Counted from the stretch's first letter, positions 27,346-37,709 are shown. The stretch: 64,000 nt of DNA from an uncultured Senegalimassilia sp. (GCF_934630535.1 NZ_CAKTVU010000005.1:62001-126000), one strand, 5' to 3'. Numbers and translations: made by a program. Notes: generated by a model from the letters alone, not told the origin.

Positions 27346-27827
27346 AGCATATCCTGTCCGTTTTGGTTGAGAACAAGCCCGGCGTGCTCTCGCGCGTCAC
27401 GGGCATGGTCTCGCGCCGCGGTTTCAACATCGACTCGCTGTCGGTAGGTCCCACCGAAGACCCCACCATGTCGCGCATCACCATCATCGTGAAGGCCGAC
27501 GAGCTGGCATACGAGCAGCTCACCAAGCAGCTCAACAAGCTGGTGAGCGTGTTCAAGATCACCGACCTCACCGACACGTCGGCCATCGAGCGCGAGCTGG
27601 CGCTGTTCAAGGTCAACGCCGCGCCCGACCGCCGCAACGAGATCATCGAGATCGCCAACGTGTTCCGCGCCAAGATCGTCGACGTCGGCCGCTCGAGCCT
27701 CACCATCGAGGCCACGGGCGACGAGTCGAAGCTCAAGGGCATGGAGGACCTGTTCCGCGCATACGGCATCAAGGAGATCACGCGCACCGGCAAGATCGCC
27801 ATGTCGCGCGCCTCGAAGGAGTCGTAG
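27342..27827 (+). CDS. ilvN: Acetolactate synthase regulatory (small) subunit
   Basis: 161-residue partner that activates the catalytic subunit and confers valine feedback control in known enzymes. The N-terminal ACT domain is evident: HILSVLVENKPGVLSRVTGMVSRRGFNIDS, here split over the first ~35 residues, followed by a second regulatory half (NEIIEIANVFRAKIVDV). The ATG overlaps the ilvB stop (ATGA), giving fixed stoichiometric coupling. The symbol ilvN/ilvH cannot be distinguished. Confidence 0.95.
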   Translation: MKHILSVLVENKPGVLSRVTGMVSRRGFNIDSLSVGPTEDPTMSRITIIVKADELAYEQLTKQLNKLVSVFKITDLTDTSAIERELALFKVNAAPDRRNEIIEIANVFRAKIVDVGRSSLTIEATGDESKLKGMEDLFRAYGIKEITRTGKIAMSRASKES

Positions 27828-28003
27828 GGCCCCATGGCATCACGCAACACGCTTTGGCAGCGCAGGCTGCGCATGTGGGCGATGCCGTGATCGGCATGAG
27901 CGCGGCATGCGGCTAGGGCGCACCCTTCGCCGCCATATGCCGATGCTCTTTCGCACACGCTATCCATCCAGGTACATCAGCCAAGAAGAAAGGAAATACC
28001 ACC

Positions 28004-29011
28004 ATGGCTGTTACGATCTACTACGAAAACGACGTCGATCCGAAGATCATCCAGGGCAAGAAGGTCGCCATCATCGGTTACGGCTCCCAGGGCCATGCCC
28101 ATGCCTTGAACCTCATGGACTCCGGCGTCGACGTGCGCGTCGGCCTGCGCGAGGGCTCCAAGAGCTGGGCTAAGGCCGAAGAGGCCGGCCTGAAGGTCAC
28201 CACCATGGACCAGGCCGCCGAGGAAGCCGACGTCGTCATGATCCTCGTTCCCGACGAGCTGCAGCCCGAGGTCTACGAGCAGCACATCGCTTCTCATCTG
28301 AAGGCCGGCGACACCCTGGCCTTCGCCCACGGCTTCAACATCCACTACGGCTACATCAAGGCCCCCGAGGACGTCAACGTCGTCATGTGCGCCCCGAAGG
28401 GCCCGGGCCACATCGTGCGCCGTCAGTATACCGAGGGTTCCGGCGTGCCGGATCTGGCTTGCGTGTACCAGGATGCCACCGGTGACGCTTGGGATATCAT
28501 CATGTCCTACTGCTGGGGCGTCGGCGGTGCCCGTTCCGGCATCATCAAGGCCACGTTCGCCCAGGAGACCGAGGAGGACCTCTTCGGCGAGCAGGCAGTT
28601 CTCTGCGGCGGCCTGGTGGAGCTGGTCAAGGCCGGTTTCGAGACCCTGACCGAGGCCGGTTACCCGCCCGAGCTGGCTTACTTCGAGTGCTACCATGAGA
28701 TGAAGATGATCGTCGACCTCATGTACGAGTCCGGCATCCACTTCATGAACTACTCCATCTCCAACACCGCCGAGTACGGCGAGTACTACGCCGGCCCGAA
28801 GGTCATCAACGAGCAGTCCCGCGAGGCCATGAAGGAGATCCTGCATCGCATCCAGAACGGCGACTTCGCCCGCGAGTTCGTCGCCGACTGCAAGAACGGC
28901 CACAAGTGGCTCTTCGAGCAGCGCGAGGCCATCAACAACCACGAGATCGAGCAGACCGGTGCCAAGATCCGCGGCATGTTCTCCTGGGTCAAGTCCGACG
29001 AGGCCGAATAG
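28004..29011 (+). CDS. ilvC: Ketol-acid reductoisomerase
   Basis: Class I (short, 335-residue) enzyme reducing and isomerising acetolactate or acetohydroxybutyrate. The Rossmann motif [17 protein letters not shown], the cofactor-loop [10 protein letters not shown] and the metal/substrate segment [18 protein letters not shown] are present. The 176-nt spacer after ilvN holds a small ATGCCG/CGGCAT hairpin. AGAAAGGAA precedes the ATG. Codon choice leans to GCT, GGT and TCC more than its neighbours, consistent with high expression. The cofactor (NADPH or NADH) is not certain from the loop. Confidence 0.97.
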   Translation: MAVTIYYENDVDPKIIQGKKVAIIGYGSQGHAHALNLMDSGVDVRVGLREGSKSWAKAEEAGLKVTTMDQAAEEADVVMILVPDELQPEVYEQHIASHLKAGDTLAFAHGFNIHYGYIKAPEDVNVVMCAPKGPGHIVRRQYTEGSGVPDLACVYQDATGDAWDIIMSYCWGVGGARSGIIKATFAQETEEDLFGEQAVLCGGLVELVKAGFETLTEAGYPPELAYFECYHEMKMIVDLMYESGIHFMNYSISNTAEYGEYYAGPKVINEQSREAMKEILHRIQNGDFAREFVADCKNGHKWLFEQREAINNHEIEQTGAKIRGMFSWVKSDEAE

Positions 29012-29383
29012 CGCGAACGCTTTGGGTCTGGCAGCGTAGCCGCACATGGCTGCCGGCAGTATCTCGAATCGGTTTCCCTCAAGGGGCCGGGCATAACGCC
29101 CGGCCCCTTCGCTATTCATGGGAGTGCTGAGGGACTTGGGGGATTGGGCAACGACGGTTTCTGCGTCCATGCGGCAGGGTGCGGGCTCGATGCGCCTTCC
29201 GTACGCTGCGCCTCGCCGTGTCCAAACGCCGTTCACGCGCCCCGCCAACGCGCCACGATTTCGCGCATTCGTTTGCGACTATCGGCCTTTCTCCGGATAT
29301 TTGCATCCCGGATACGCCGCGAAGATGCGCGTTGTGTAGTATGGAAGCGTATGCGAACACAACACGAAGGGTGGTTTTTGCGC
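29012..29383. other. Spacer between ilvC and serA
   Basis: No gene visible. The ilvC terminator is at its start; the rest is a probable promoter region for serA with an extended -10-like TGTGTAGTAT near 29334-29343. Confidence 0.4.
29083..29110 (+). terminator. Terminator of ilvC
   Basis: A 10-bp GC stem (GGGGCCGGGC / GCCCGGCCCC) with a 5-nt loop, flanked by AA and TT; the T tract is short. Confidence 0.7.
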
Positions 29384-30967
29384 ATGACGAAGAAGGTCCT
29401 GGTTACCGAGAAGCTGGCGCAGGCCGGTTTGGACCGCCTTGCGGAAAAGGGCTTGCAGGTAGATGTCAAGCTGAAGATGTCCACGGATGAGCTCATCGAG
29501 GCCATCCCCGAATACGATGCGCTCGTGGTGCGCTCCGCCACGCACGTCACGCGCGAGGTCATCGCCGCGGCTTCGAAGCTGCGCATCATCGGCCGCGCGG
29601 GCGTGGGCGTGGACAACGTCGACGTCGAGGCCGCCACCGAGGCCGGCATCATCGTGTGCAACGCTCCCACCTCCAACATCGTCTCCGCCGCCGAGCAGAC
29701 CATGTGCTTGATGCTGGCATGCGCGCGCAACACCGCCCAGGCCAACGCCAGCATGCACGCGGGCGAGTGGTCCCGCGGCAAGTTCTGCGGCAGCGAGCTG
29801 TATGAGAAGACGCTGGCCATCTTCGGCCTGGGCCGCATCGGCGGCTTGGTGGCCGAGCGCGCCCGCGCCTTCGGCATGCACCTGGTCGGCTACGACCCGT
29901 ACTGCAGCCCCGAGCGCGCCGAGCAGCTCGGTGTGGCGCTCTACGACAGCATGGAGGAGCTCCTTCCCCTGGCCGACTTCATCACGGTTCATCTGCCGAA
30001 GACCGATGAGACCATCGGCATGTTCGGCCCCGAGCAGTATGCCGCTATGAAAGACGGCGTCATCCTGGTCAACGTGGCGCGCGGCGGCATCTACAACGTC
30101 GACTCGCTGGCCGATTTCCTTGCCGCCGGCAAGATCGGCGCCGCGGGTATCGACGTGTTCGAGGACGAGCCCTGCACGCAAAGCCCGCTGCACGAGTTCC
30201 CCAACGCCATCCTCACGCCCCATCTGGGCGCCTACACCTACGAGGCGCAAAGGCGCGCGGGCGTGCAGATCGCCGATTACATCGCCGCCGGCCTTGAGGG
30301 CAGCGTCGTTCCCACCGCGCTCAACATGGCGCCCGTGCCGCCCGAGGTCATGGACGCCGTGGGCCCGTACGTGCCCGCCTGCCAGATGATGGGCAGCATG
30401 CTCGCCCAGCTCGGCGGGGAAGTGCCCAAGCGCTTGTCGCTCACCGCATCCGGCAAGGCCGCTCCGGCCGATGCCACCATCCTGGTGGCCGGCACGCTGC
30501 AGGGCCTGCTTTCCTACAAGAACCTGGCAACGGTGGTCACACCCGTCAACGCCGAGGCCGTCGCCCGCCGTCACGGCATCCGCGTCGATACCGGCGCGCA
30601 CGCCTCTGCAGGCGCGTACTCCTCTTCGGTGACGGTGGTCGCCGATGGCCGTGAGATCGGCTGCACGCTTTCCGGTGAGGACCAGCACGTGCGCCTCATC
30701 TCGCTTTTGGGCTACAAGGTCGACATCGCTCCCGGTCCGCAGGCGCTCATCTTCCAGTACGAGGACCGTCCCGGCCGCGTGGGCACCATCGGCTCCATCC
30801 TCGGCGACGCCGGCATCAACATCACCACCATGCAGATCGTCAACGACCCCGAAGCCGGTCAGGCCATCGTCTACATGAACATCGAAGGCGAGCTTGACGA
30901 CAGCGTGCTGGCCAAGCTGCGCGAGAACCTTGAGGACCTGAAGAACCTCTGGTACGTGAAGCTGTAA
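29384..30967 (+). CDS. serA: D-3-phosphoglycerate dehydrogenase
   Basis: First enzyme of serine synthesis, 527 residues. It has the substrate-binding ALVVRSATHVT, the NAD motif FGLGRIGGLVAERARAFGM, the NVARGGIYN loop and the catalytic histidine in TPHLGAYTYEAQ. A middle ASB-type domain and a C-terminal ACT domain (FQYEDRPGRVGTIGSILGDAGIN) complete the long type. The HLGAYT sequence replaces the more common HLGAST. The ATG 29384 follows GAAGGGTGG; the longer frame upstream is not used. Monocistronic, with a terminator. Confidence 0.95.
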   Translation: MTKKVLVTEKLAQAGLDRLAEKGLQVDVKLKMSTDELIEAIPEYDALVVRSATHVTREVIAAASKLRIIGRAGVGVDNVDVEAATEAGIIVCNAPTSNIVSAAEQTMCLMLACARNTAQANASMHAGEWSRGKFCGSELYEKTLAIFGLGRIGGLVAERARAFGMHLVGYDPYCSPERAEQLGVALYDSMEELLPLADFITVHLPKTDETIGMFGPEQYAAMKDGVILVNVARGGIYNVDSLADFLAAGKIGAAGIDVFEDEPCTQSPLHEFPNAILTPHLGAYTYEAQRRAGVQIADYIAAGLEGSVVPTALNMAPVPPEVMDAVGPYVPACQMMGSMLAQLGGEVPKRLSLTASGKAAPADATILVAGTLQGLLSYKNLATVVTPVNAEAVARRHGIRVDTGAHASAGAYSSSVTVVADGREIGCTLSGEDQHVRLISLLGYKVDIAPGPQALIFQYEDRPGRVGTIGSILGDAGINITTMQIVNDPEAGQAIVYMNIEGELDDSVLAKLRENLEDLKNLWYVKL

Positions 30968-31321
30968 GGTTCGCGCCGCTCGAAGCCCCGTTTGAGCGTC
31001 ATCGCAAGGGTGCTGGGCTGCCGGCAAACTTTGGCTTGGATAGCGGGAAGGTGCAGCGTTTCGAAGCGGCCGCCCCAAACGCTGGCCATCGCATATCACA
31101 TCGACGCCCGTCGCGTGCAATCGCGGCGGGCGTTTTTCGGTTACAGGAGGGCAATTCATCGGTCACCGATCGCGATCCGTGTGCGAAGAAGGCTTGAGAA
31201 GCACCTAATCGGGACAATATTTAACATGTGGGTAACTTGTTGATGTGAGTTTTAACTCGACCGTAGCGCTAGGTGTATTAGAATGATTTCACATTTGCAA
31301 ACATCGCTGAAAGGAACGGAA
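30968..31321. other. Spacer between serA and leuA
   Basis: No gene visible. It holds the serA terminator at 31105-31138 and then an AT-richer stretch that should carry the leuA promoter (a TAGAAT at 31279-31284 is a possible -10). I see no leader peptide or T-box. Confidence 0.4.
31105..31138 (+). terminator. Terminator of serA
   Basis: Stem CGCCCG / CGGGCG extended by CGC / GCG, with a short loop and a T5 tract. Confidence 0.8.
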
Positions 31322-32854
31322 ATGACGCGCAAGATCGCAATTTTCGACACAACGCTGCGCGACGGCGAGCAATCGCCGGGCGCTTCCATGAACACCGAGG
31401 AAAAGCTTGTTGTGGCGCGTCAGCTTCTACGTCTGAACGTCGACGTCATCGAAGCGGGCTTTCCGATCTCCAGTCCCGGCGACTTCGAGAGCGTTCGCCG
31501 AATCGCCGAGCTGGCAGGCGATGGCGCCACGGTCGTGGGCTTGACCCGTGCGGTGGAAAAGGACATCGACCGCGCAGCCGAGGCTTTGAAGTACGCTAAG
31601 CGCCCCCGTATCCATACGGGTATCGGCGTCAGCCCCAGCCATATCCACGACAAGCTCCGCATCACCGAGGACCAGTGCATCGAGCGCGCCGTCGCGGCCG
31701 TGTCCTATGCGAAGAAGTACGTCGAGGACGTGCAGTTCTACGCCGAAGACGCCGGCCGTGCCGATTACGCGTTTCTGGCAAAGGTGATCCAGGCGGTCGT
31801 CGATGCCGGCGCAACCGTTGTGAACATCCCCGACACCACGGGCTACAGCCTGCCCGGCGAGTTCGGCGAGCGCATCAAGTACCTCATGGAAAACGTGCGC
31901 GGCATCGAGAACATCACCGTTTCCGTCCATTGCCACAACGACCTGGGCATGGCAACGGCACTGTCGCTGGCGGGCGTGCAAAACGGCGCCACGCAGGTCG
32001 AGTGCACCATCAACGGCCTCGGCGAGCGCGCTGGCAACACGGCCATGGAAGAGGTGGTGATGGGCATCAGGATGCACGGTGGGGAGCTTGACGCCCATAC
32101 CGACATCAACACCCGCGAGTTCATCAAGGCCTCCCGCCTGGTATCCTCGATCACCGGCATCAACGTCCAGGTGAACAAGGCCATCGTCGGCGCAAACGCC
32201 TTCGCCCATTCCTCCGGCATCCACCAGGATGGCGTGCTGAAGAAGCGCGATACCTACGAGATCATCGACCCGGAAGAGGTCGGTGCAGGCCAGTCCCAGA
32301 TCGTGCTCACCGCGCGCAGCGGCCATGCGGCGCTGAAGCATCGTCTTGAGGAGCTCGGCTACGAGCTTGACCCCGAGCAGCTTGACAAGATGTACAACGC
32401 CTTCCTCGACCTTGCCGATAAGAAGAAGGAAGTCTACGACGAGGACCTCGAGTCGCTCATGCATGAGAGCCATCGCAACGAGGCGGCTCTGTACACGCTC
32501 GAATCCGTGCAGATCTCCTGCGGCTTCCCGCTCACTCCCACGGCTACCGTCACGCTTCGCAACGCCGCCGATCAGGTGGTCACCGCGTGCGATTACGGCA
32601 CCGGTCCCGTCGACGCCGTGTACAAGGCCGTGAACAAGATCGTGCAGGTTGACAACGACCTCACGGAGTTCTCGGTGCAGTCCGTCACGCGCGGCATCGA
32701 CGCTCTTGGCGAGGTCACCATCCGCGTTACCGCTCCCGATGGGGAGATCTACACGGGCCGCGGCGCCGATGGCGATATCATCGTCTCGTCCACGAAGGCC
32801 TACCTCAACGCTTTGAACCGTCTGCTCAACGATAAGGCAGAGCATCGTAAGTAA
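31322..32854 (+). CDS. leuA: 2-isopropylmalate synthase
   Basis: Condenses acetyl-CoA with 2-oxoisovalerate, committing carbon to leucine. The 510-residue chain has the type 1 motifs [17 protein letters not shown] and [18 protein letters not shown] with HSSGIHQDG in the lyase-accessory region, and a C-terminal regulatory LeuA dimer domain. ATG 31322 follows GAAAGGAACGGAA. It is followed by two terminators and then a convergent TetR gene; leuBCD are not in the window. Confidence 0.96.
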   Translation: MTRKIAIFDTTLRDGEQSPGASMNTEEKLVVARQLLRLNVDVIEAGFPISSPGDFESVRRIAELAGDGATVVGLTRAVEKDIDRAAEALKYAKRPRIHTGIGVSPSHIHDKLRITEDQCIERAVAAVSYAKKYVEDVQFYAEDAGRADYAFLAKVIQAVVDAGATVVNIPDTTGYSLPGEFGERIKYLMENVRGIENITVSVHCHNDLGMATALSLAGVQNGATQVECTINGLGERAGNTAMEEVVMGIRMHGGELDAHTDINTREFIKASRLVSSITGINVQVNKAIVGANAFAHSSGIHQDGVLKKRDTYEIIDPEEVGAGQSQIVLTARSGHAALKHRLEELGYELDPEQLDKMYNAFLDLADKKKEVYDEDLESLMHESHRNEAALYTLESVQISCGFPLTPTATVTLRNAADQVVTACDYGTGPVDAVYKAVNKIVQVDNDLTEFSVQSVTRGIDALGEVTIRVTAPDGEIYTGRGADGDIIVSSTKAYLNALNRLLNDKAEHRK

Positions 32855-32881
32855 CCGACGAACTGGTAAAACGTTCGTTCA

Positions 32882-32918
32882 CAGGGTGTTCGCGCAAAGC
32901 GGGCGCCCTGTTTCGTTT
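32882..32918 (+). terminator. Terminator of leuA
   Basis: A 12-bp stem (CAGGGTGTTCGC / GCGGGCGCCCTG) including three G-U wobbles, followed by TTTCGTTT. Confidence 0.8.
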
Positions 32919-33086
32919 CCCGCGGTTGGGAGGGGGGTCGGTCCGTCGGCGTGCTTGAGCCGGGGAGGGCCGGTAACGGCATCGTCCGGCAACGGGTCTT
33001 CCGGAGCGGGTGGTAGCTCCCGCCCTGCGAGTCTCAAGCAGCGCTGGGCGGTTCAAGCCGATGCTCGGTGCAGCTCAGGGCAAAAG

Positions 33087-33117
33087 AAAAGGCGTTGCCG
33101 TACTGGCAACGCCTTTT
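33087..33117. terminator. Bidirectional terminator between leuA and tetR
   Basis: A perfect 13-bp stem (AAAAGGCGTTGCC / GGCAACGCCTTTT) with a 5-nt loop. Confidence 0.88.
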
Positions 33118-33138
33118 CGCGTTGATAGGTGAACCGCT

Positions 33139-33792
33139 TTACAGGTTCCTGCGCAGCTGCGCCTCTTTGATCTCCATCTCAAGCGAGTTGTGGATGATGT
33201 TGGCGAACGGGCCGGCGTTGGCGGCAAGGTGCTCGACGTTGGTCTGGTCGCATCGACGGATGAAGTAGTACAGGAATGCGCAGGTGTAGAACTCGGCCAG
33301 AAAATCGATGTTGTCCTGCGGCAGATAACGATTCGACAAGATGATATCGATATCCCGCTTGATGGCGTTCACGTACAGGTTGTACAGGTAATTGCGCAGC
33401 GAGTAGGGGCCGTTGTCGATAAGCGCCTCGCGATAAAAATGGCGACGCGCCTCTAAAACCTCGGCGAAGCAAGAGAAGAACTCGGCGTGATCGAGCGAGC
33501 GCACACCGGATTTCTGCGTGATGTAATAAGGGAAATGGGAAATGGAATCATCGCTGGGTTTCTCGTAAAGCAGCACGGATTCCGAGAAATGCTTCTTGAG
33601 CACCTGGCCCATGTCGTAGCGGAAAATCCAGATGATCAGGCGATCCTTGTTCTCGAAATGATAGTAGAACGTCTTGCGGTTCTTTCCTGTTCTTTGGACT
33701 ATGTCGCTGATCGATACCTTGCGAAGCGGCATCTCGTCGCACAGCGACACGAATGCATCCGCAATCAACAGCATAGTAGAAAGCGCGTTCAT
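33139..33792 (-). CDS. TetR/AcrR-family transcriptional regulator
   Basis: 217 residues. The N-terminal helix-turn-helix reads RKVSISDIVQRTGKNRKTFYYHFENKDRLIIW, typical of TetR proteins in the DhaS-like subgroup; the rest is helical and would hold the ligand pocket. ATG 33792 follows AAGGAG; a longer in-frame extension upstream has no ribosome site. It is divergent from the OYE-like gene across 425 nt, so it probably controls that gene and itself. The inducer is unknown, possibly the pathway substrate or its CoA ester. Confidence 0.88.
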   Translation of the reverse strand: MNALSTMLLIADAFVSLCDEMPLRKVSISDIVQRTGKNRKTFYYHFENKDRLIIWIFRYDMGQVLKKHFSESVLLYEKPSDDSISHFPYYITQKSGVRSLDHAEFFSCFAEVLEARRHFYREALIDNGPYSLRNYLYNLYVNAIKRDIDIILSNRYLPQDNIDFLAEFYTCAFLYYFIRRCDQTNVEHLAANAGPFANIIHNSLEMEIKEAQLRRNL

Positions 33793-34217
33793 CGGGGCGA
33801 CTCCTTCCGTTGTTTGTCCGACCACGCATCCTATACCGCCATTGTAGGGGCGTTGGTGCGCGAAATCTAGGACATATTTGAAATAATGAGTAATCGTCTG
33901 TGCTGAGTATACGTACGGGATTACGCGTATGGTCAAGACTATTGGTCAAACTTGTCACCAAAACCTATGACTATGTGAGAGTTACCTATACTAAAACACA
34001 CAACATCGTGAATCTGTCCATCGCACTCGCAAATTTCACTTCGTAGAATAGCAGCAGAAGGTAACGAGAAGGCCTTTGGAAGAACCCCGATGGCCGAAAC
34101 TTGTTGAAATGGGTAACAACGTTATCGCCAAACAATCAAGTTTGAGATAACGCCTTTCTCAGACGAGAGCATCCCGCCTTCAACGCTCACAAGCATCATT
34201 CGGAAAGGAGCTGTGCT
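33793..34217. promoter_or_regulatory. Divergent control region of tetR and the OYE-like gene
   Basis: On the minus strand a TTGACC (33931-33936) and TATACT (33906-33911) form a probable tetR promoter with a 19-nt spacer. On the plus strand TATACT at 33987-33992 may start the OYE transcript, giving a leader of about 220 nt. Two direct repeats of TGGTCAA, 13 nt apart (33930 and 33943), overlap the tetR -35 and may be operator half-sites. A two-part hairpin lies in the leader at 34120-34152 (CGTTATC / GATAACG enclosing CAAAC / GTTTG). Confidence 0.5.
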
Positions 34218-36299
34218 GTGGCAAAGTACCAGAAACTTCTGGAGCCCCTCAAGATCGGCAATGTGGAGCTGAAGAATCGCTTCGTTATGCTGCCGATGAC
34301 CATCGAGAAGGTGGACAACTACCATGTCACCGACGACTTGGTGGACTTCTACGAGAAGCGCGCTGAGGGCGGTGTCGGCCTTGTTGAAATCGGTTCTGCC
34401 TATGTGTGCGACTGCTTCAACACCACGCCGAAGTATCACACCACCACCGGTGCTTGCGGCATCTGGGACGATGAGTTCATCCCGGGCTTCAAGCGCGTTG
34501 CCGATGTGTGCCATGCACATGGCTCCAAGGTTGCCGCTCAGTTGCAGCTCTGCTACGAGTGGCGCGCCACCGGCGACGATCCGCTGCTGTCCTATGCTCC
34601 TTCCAAGGACGTCATGAGCGGCCCGTTCGTCGGCATGCCCGAGCGTGAGTACACCAAGGAAGAGATCGCGATCGTGGTCGACCAGTACGGCGCAGCAGCC
34701 AAGCGCTGCAAGGATGCCGGCATCGACATCATCGAGATCCACGCAGGCATCGGCTACATGGTCATGCGCTTCCTGTCCAAGTACTCCAACCATCGTACCG
34801 ACGAGTACGGCGGATCTGCCGAGAATCGCGCTCGCTTCCTGACCGAGATCATCGACAAGATCCATGAGACCTGCGGCGCTGACATGCCGATCCTCATCCG
34901 CATCTCCGCCAACGACCTCATGCCCGGCGGCAACCGCATCGAGGATACCCTCGAGCTCGTGCCGATCATCGAGAAGCACGGCGTCGATGCATGGTCCGTC
35001 CAGGCCGGCTTCCATGAGGCTCCGCGCCCGGTTGCAAACCAGATCGTGCCCGAGGGCGAGTTCATCGATCTGGCCAAGCAGGTCAAGACGGTCACCAACA
35101 AGCCCGTCTTCCCCGGCACCCGTATCAACACGCTCGACATGTGCGACAAGATCGTGAACGAGGGCTACGGCGACGCTGTCGGCATGGGCCGTCAGTTCAT
35201 CGCCGACCCGGACACCGCCAAGAAGGTTGCCGCCGGTCATCCCGAGCAGGTTCGTCCTTGCATCGTGTGCTCTCGCTGCCTGGACAACATCTTCATCGGT
35301 AAGCCGTGCCAGTGCTCCGTCAACGCCCATGTGTGGGAGGGCGTCAAGGTCGGCACTCCCGAGCAGCACCCGGCCGAGAAGCAGAAGCACGTCGTCGTCA
35401 TCGGCGCCGGCCCTGGCGGTTGCGAGGCTGCCCGCGTCGCAGCTATCCGCGGCCACAAGGTCACGCTGATCGACAAGTCCGATCGCGTCGGCGGTCTGCT
35501 GAACATGGCTCAGGTCCTCAACGCCAAGATCGAGCCTTTGGTGAAGTACTGGAACGAGGAGATCAAGCTTCATCCCAACATCGAGCTCAAGCTCAACACG
35601 CAGGTCGATGCTGCGGCTGTGAAGGCCCTCAATCCTGATGAGGTCATCGTTTCCCCTGGTGGCGGAATCATCGCTCTGGATGTGCCCGGCATCAACGGCA
35701 AGAACGTCGTCAAGTCCGAGGACATCAAGGCCATGTGCGCCGGCAAGGTTCCCGAGGGCAAGGGCATGCTGTGGAAGGCAGCCGTTGCAGCCATCAAGGC
35801 TCAGGGCGGCACCGTCGAGTTCATGCGCTTCGGTCTGAACATGGCGTCCGGTCCCACCGCTATCGTGGGCAAGCGCGTCGTGGTCGTCGGCGGCGGCTTC
35901 GCCGGCCTGGAGGTTGCCGAGGCCATGTGCGAGAACCGTGAGATCACGGTCATCGAGGAAGCCAAGAAGCTCGGCAACGGCATCGGCATCATCGACAAGA
36001 ACCCGACCATCAACCTGGTCAAGTCCAAGGGCGTCAAGCTCATGCCGCTGACCAAGCTGGTCGAGGTTACCAAGAAGGGTGCTAAGGTCCAGAACGTCGA
36101 GACCGGCGAGACCCAGCTGCTCGAGTGCGACACCGTTCTGACCTCCCTGGGCGTCGAGGGCAACACTGATCTGTACGATCAGATCAAGGCCGTCATCCCC
36201 AACACGCATCTCATCGGCGACGCAACCACGCCTGCTGGCAAGGTTTACCGTACGCTCGAGGCTGTCAAGGGCGGCTACGAAGTGGCAATGTCCATCTAA
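34218..36299 (+). CDS. OYE-type FeS flavoenzyme (2,4-dienoyl-CoA reductase / 2-enoate reductase family)
   Basis: 693-residue enzyme with the three-part layout of this family: an FMN TIM barrel (about 1-350), a 4Fe-4S loop CIVCSRCLDNIFIGKPCQC, and a C-terminal FAD/NAD(P) module with VVVIGAGPGGCEAARVAA and VVVVGGGFAGLEVAEAMC. Relatives reduce activated C=C bonds (BaiCD/BaiH steroids, dienoyl-CoA, 2-enoates, cinnamates). The start is GTG at 34218 after GGAAAGGAG. Codons favour GCT, GGT, CGT, suggesting strong expression. It is probably TetR-controlled and sits at the head of a CoA-ester gene region; its exact substrate is unknown. Confidence 0.85.
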   Translation: MAKYQKLLEPLKIGNVELKNRFVMLPMTIEKVDNYHVTDDLVDFYEKRAEGGVGLVEIGSAYVCDCFNTTPKYHTTTGACGIWDDEFIPGFKRVADVCHAHGSKVAAQLQLCYEWRATGDDPLLSYAPSKDVMSGPFVGMPEREYTKEEIAIVVDQYGAAAKRCKDAGIDIIEIHAGIGYMVMRFLSKYSNHRTDEYGGSAENRARFLTEIIDKIHETCGADMPILIRISANDLMPGGNRIEDTLELVPIIEKHGVDAWSVQAGFHEAPRPVANQIVPEGEFIDLAKQVKTVTNKPVFPGTRINTLDMCDKIVNEGYGDAVGMGRQFIADPDTAKKVAAGHPEQVRPCIVCSRCLDNIFIGKPCQCSVNAHVWEGVKVGTPEQHPAEKQKHVVVIGAGPGGCEAARVAAIRGHKVTLIDKSDRVGGLLNMAQVLNAKIEPLVKYWNEEIKLHPNIELKLNTQVDAAAVKALNPDEVIVSPGGGIIALDVPGINGKNVVKSEDIKAMCAGKVPEGKGMLWKAAVAAIKAQGGTVEFMRFGLNMASGPTAIVGKRVVVVGGGFAGLEVAEAMCENREITVIEEAKKLGNGIGIIDKNPTINLVKSKGVKLMPLTKLVEVTKKGAKVQNVETGETQLLECDTVLTSLGVEGNTDLYDQIKAVIPNTHLIGDATTPAGKVYRTLEAVKGGYEVAMSI

Positions 36300-36467
36300 A
36301 GCTTTTCCCGAGATGCGCGCAATCGCAACCGTCTCGAATCGCAATAACGGGGCGTCCCGTGCAACCGCTTCGGCGGCGCCCCACTTCATCACTTTTGGTT
36401 CAGACACGCAAGTGTTTTGAATAAAGGTAGGTAAGTAGTTCCCAGTTAGTTTCCTTAAGGAGGAAAA

Positions 36468-37652
36468 ATGGATTACAGCTACACCCCGGAACAACTTGAG
36501 ATCAAGCGCGGCATTCGTGAGTGGGGCAAGAAGCACCTCACCGAGGAGGCAATCGCTGCCGGTTACAAGAACCGTGGTATCGCCCCCGAGATCGCTAAGT
36601 CCTGGGTTGACGAGGGCTGGGGTCTGTATGGCCTGCCCGAGGAGTACGGTGGAAAGCCGGTCGATCATCAGACGATGGCGATGATCATCGAGGAGCTGAA
36701 CCACTGCGGCGGCAACATCCCCATGGCTCCCAACCTGCTGATCATGTTCGACATGTGCGAGTTCGGCAACCCCGAGCAGGTCAAGTACGCTATCGACTAC
36801 TACAAGGAGAACGGCTACCCGCCGTACTGCCTGGCCATCTCCGAGCCCGGCGCCGGCTCTGACAACCAGGGCATGACCACCACCGCCACCAAGGGCGAGG
36901 ATGGCAAGATTCACATCAACGGCACCAAGACCTGGGTTACCTCTGGTGAGACCGCTGGCGGCTTCATCGTCGTGTGCAAGGACGAGGATCCGGCTCGCGA
37001 GAACAAGAACATGTCCATGTATCTGGTTCCCTCCGATGCCAAGGGCGTCACCATCGAGCCGCTGAACAAGATCGGCATGCAGATCATGCCCTTCTCCATG
37101 ATCCACTTTGACGACGTCGTCGTTGACGAGGACCAGCTGCTCGGCATCAAGGGCAAGGGCTTCTATCAGCTGATGAAGAACTTCGAGTGGGAGCGCTGCG
37201 TGCTTCTGGCAGAGCTGCTCGGCGAGGCTCAGGCTGCTATGGAGGATGCTTGCGCTTGGGTTAACGATCGTCAGCAGTTCGGCAAGGGCATCAAGACCTT
37301 CCAGCTGGTGCAGGAGCACATCGTTGAGATGCAGATCGAGCTCACCAACACCCGTAACTTCCTGTATCGTACCTGCTGGAAGCTGGACAACGGCATTCCG
37401 GTCAACAACGACGCCGCTATGCTGAAGCGCTACGGTGCTCCGGGCCTGACCGACTGCTGCTCCCGCGCTCTGCAGCTCATGGGCGGCCTCGGCTTCACCG
37501 ATGAGACCCGCGTGTCCCGCCTCATGCTCGACTGCCGTGGCTTCCAGATCGGTGGCGGCACCGTCGAGATCATGGTGCACATCTCCGGCCGTGGCATCCT
37601 CAAGGAGTACGCTAAGGGCGTCGAGGATCCCGAGCATCTGTGGACCCTGTAA
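36468..37652 (+). CDS. CaiA-like acyl-CoA dehydrogenase/enoyl-CoA reductase lacking the usual catalytic Glu
   Basis: 394-residue flavoprotein of the acyl-CoA dehydrogenase fold: AISEPGAGSDNQGM (FAD/substrate loop), INGTKTWVTSGE, and RQQFGKGIKTFQLVQE in the C-terminal helical domain. Where most members have the catalytic glutamate in a YEGT/FEGT loop, this one reads QIGGGTVEIM, with glycine. To my recollection E. coli crotonobetainyl-CoA reductase CaiA also lacks that Glu. So a reducing enzyme working on an enoyl-CoA is favoured over a dehydrogenase. AAGGAGGAAAA precedes the ATG. Monocistronic with a strong terminator; codon use suggests high expression. Electron partner is probably EtfBA. Confidence 0.85.
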   Translation: MDYSYTPEQLEIKRGIREWGKKHLTEEAIAAGYKNRGIAPEIAKSWVDEGWGLYGLPEEYGGKPVDHQTMAMIIEELNHCGGNIPMAPNLLIMFDMCEFGNPEQVKYAIDYYKENGYPPYCLAISEPGAGSDNQGMTTTATKGEDGKIHINGTKTWVTSGETAGGFIVVCKDEDPARENKNMSMYLVPSDAKGVTIEPLNKIGMQIMPFSMIHFDDVVVDEDQLLGIKGKGFYQLMKNFEWERCVLLAELLGEAQAAMEDACAWVNDRQQFGKGIKTFQLVQEHIVEMQIELTNTRNFLYRTCWKLDNGIPVNNDAAMLKRYGAPGLTDCCSRALQLMGGLGFTDETRVSRLMLDCRGFQIGGGTVEIMVHISGRGILKEYAKGVEDPEHLWTL

Positions 37653-37709
37653 AGCCGCGTAAGCCTTGTTGCTTATCGGCTGCGTAAGCTGAACAGCTTG
37701 CCAACCTAT

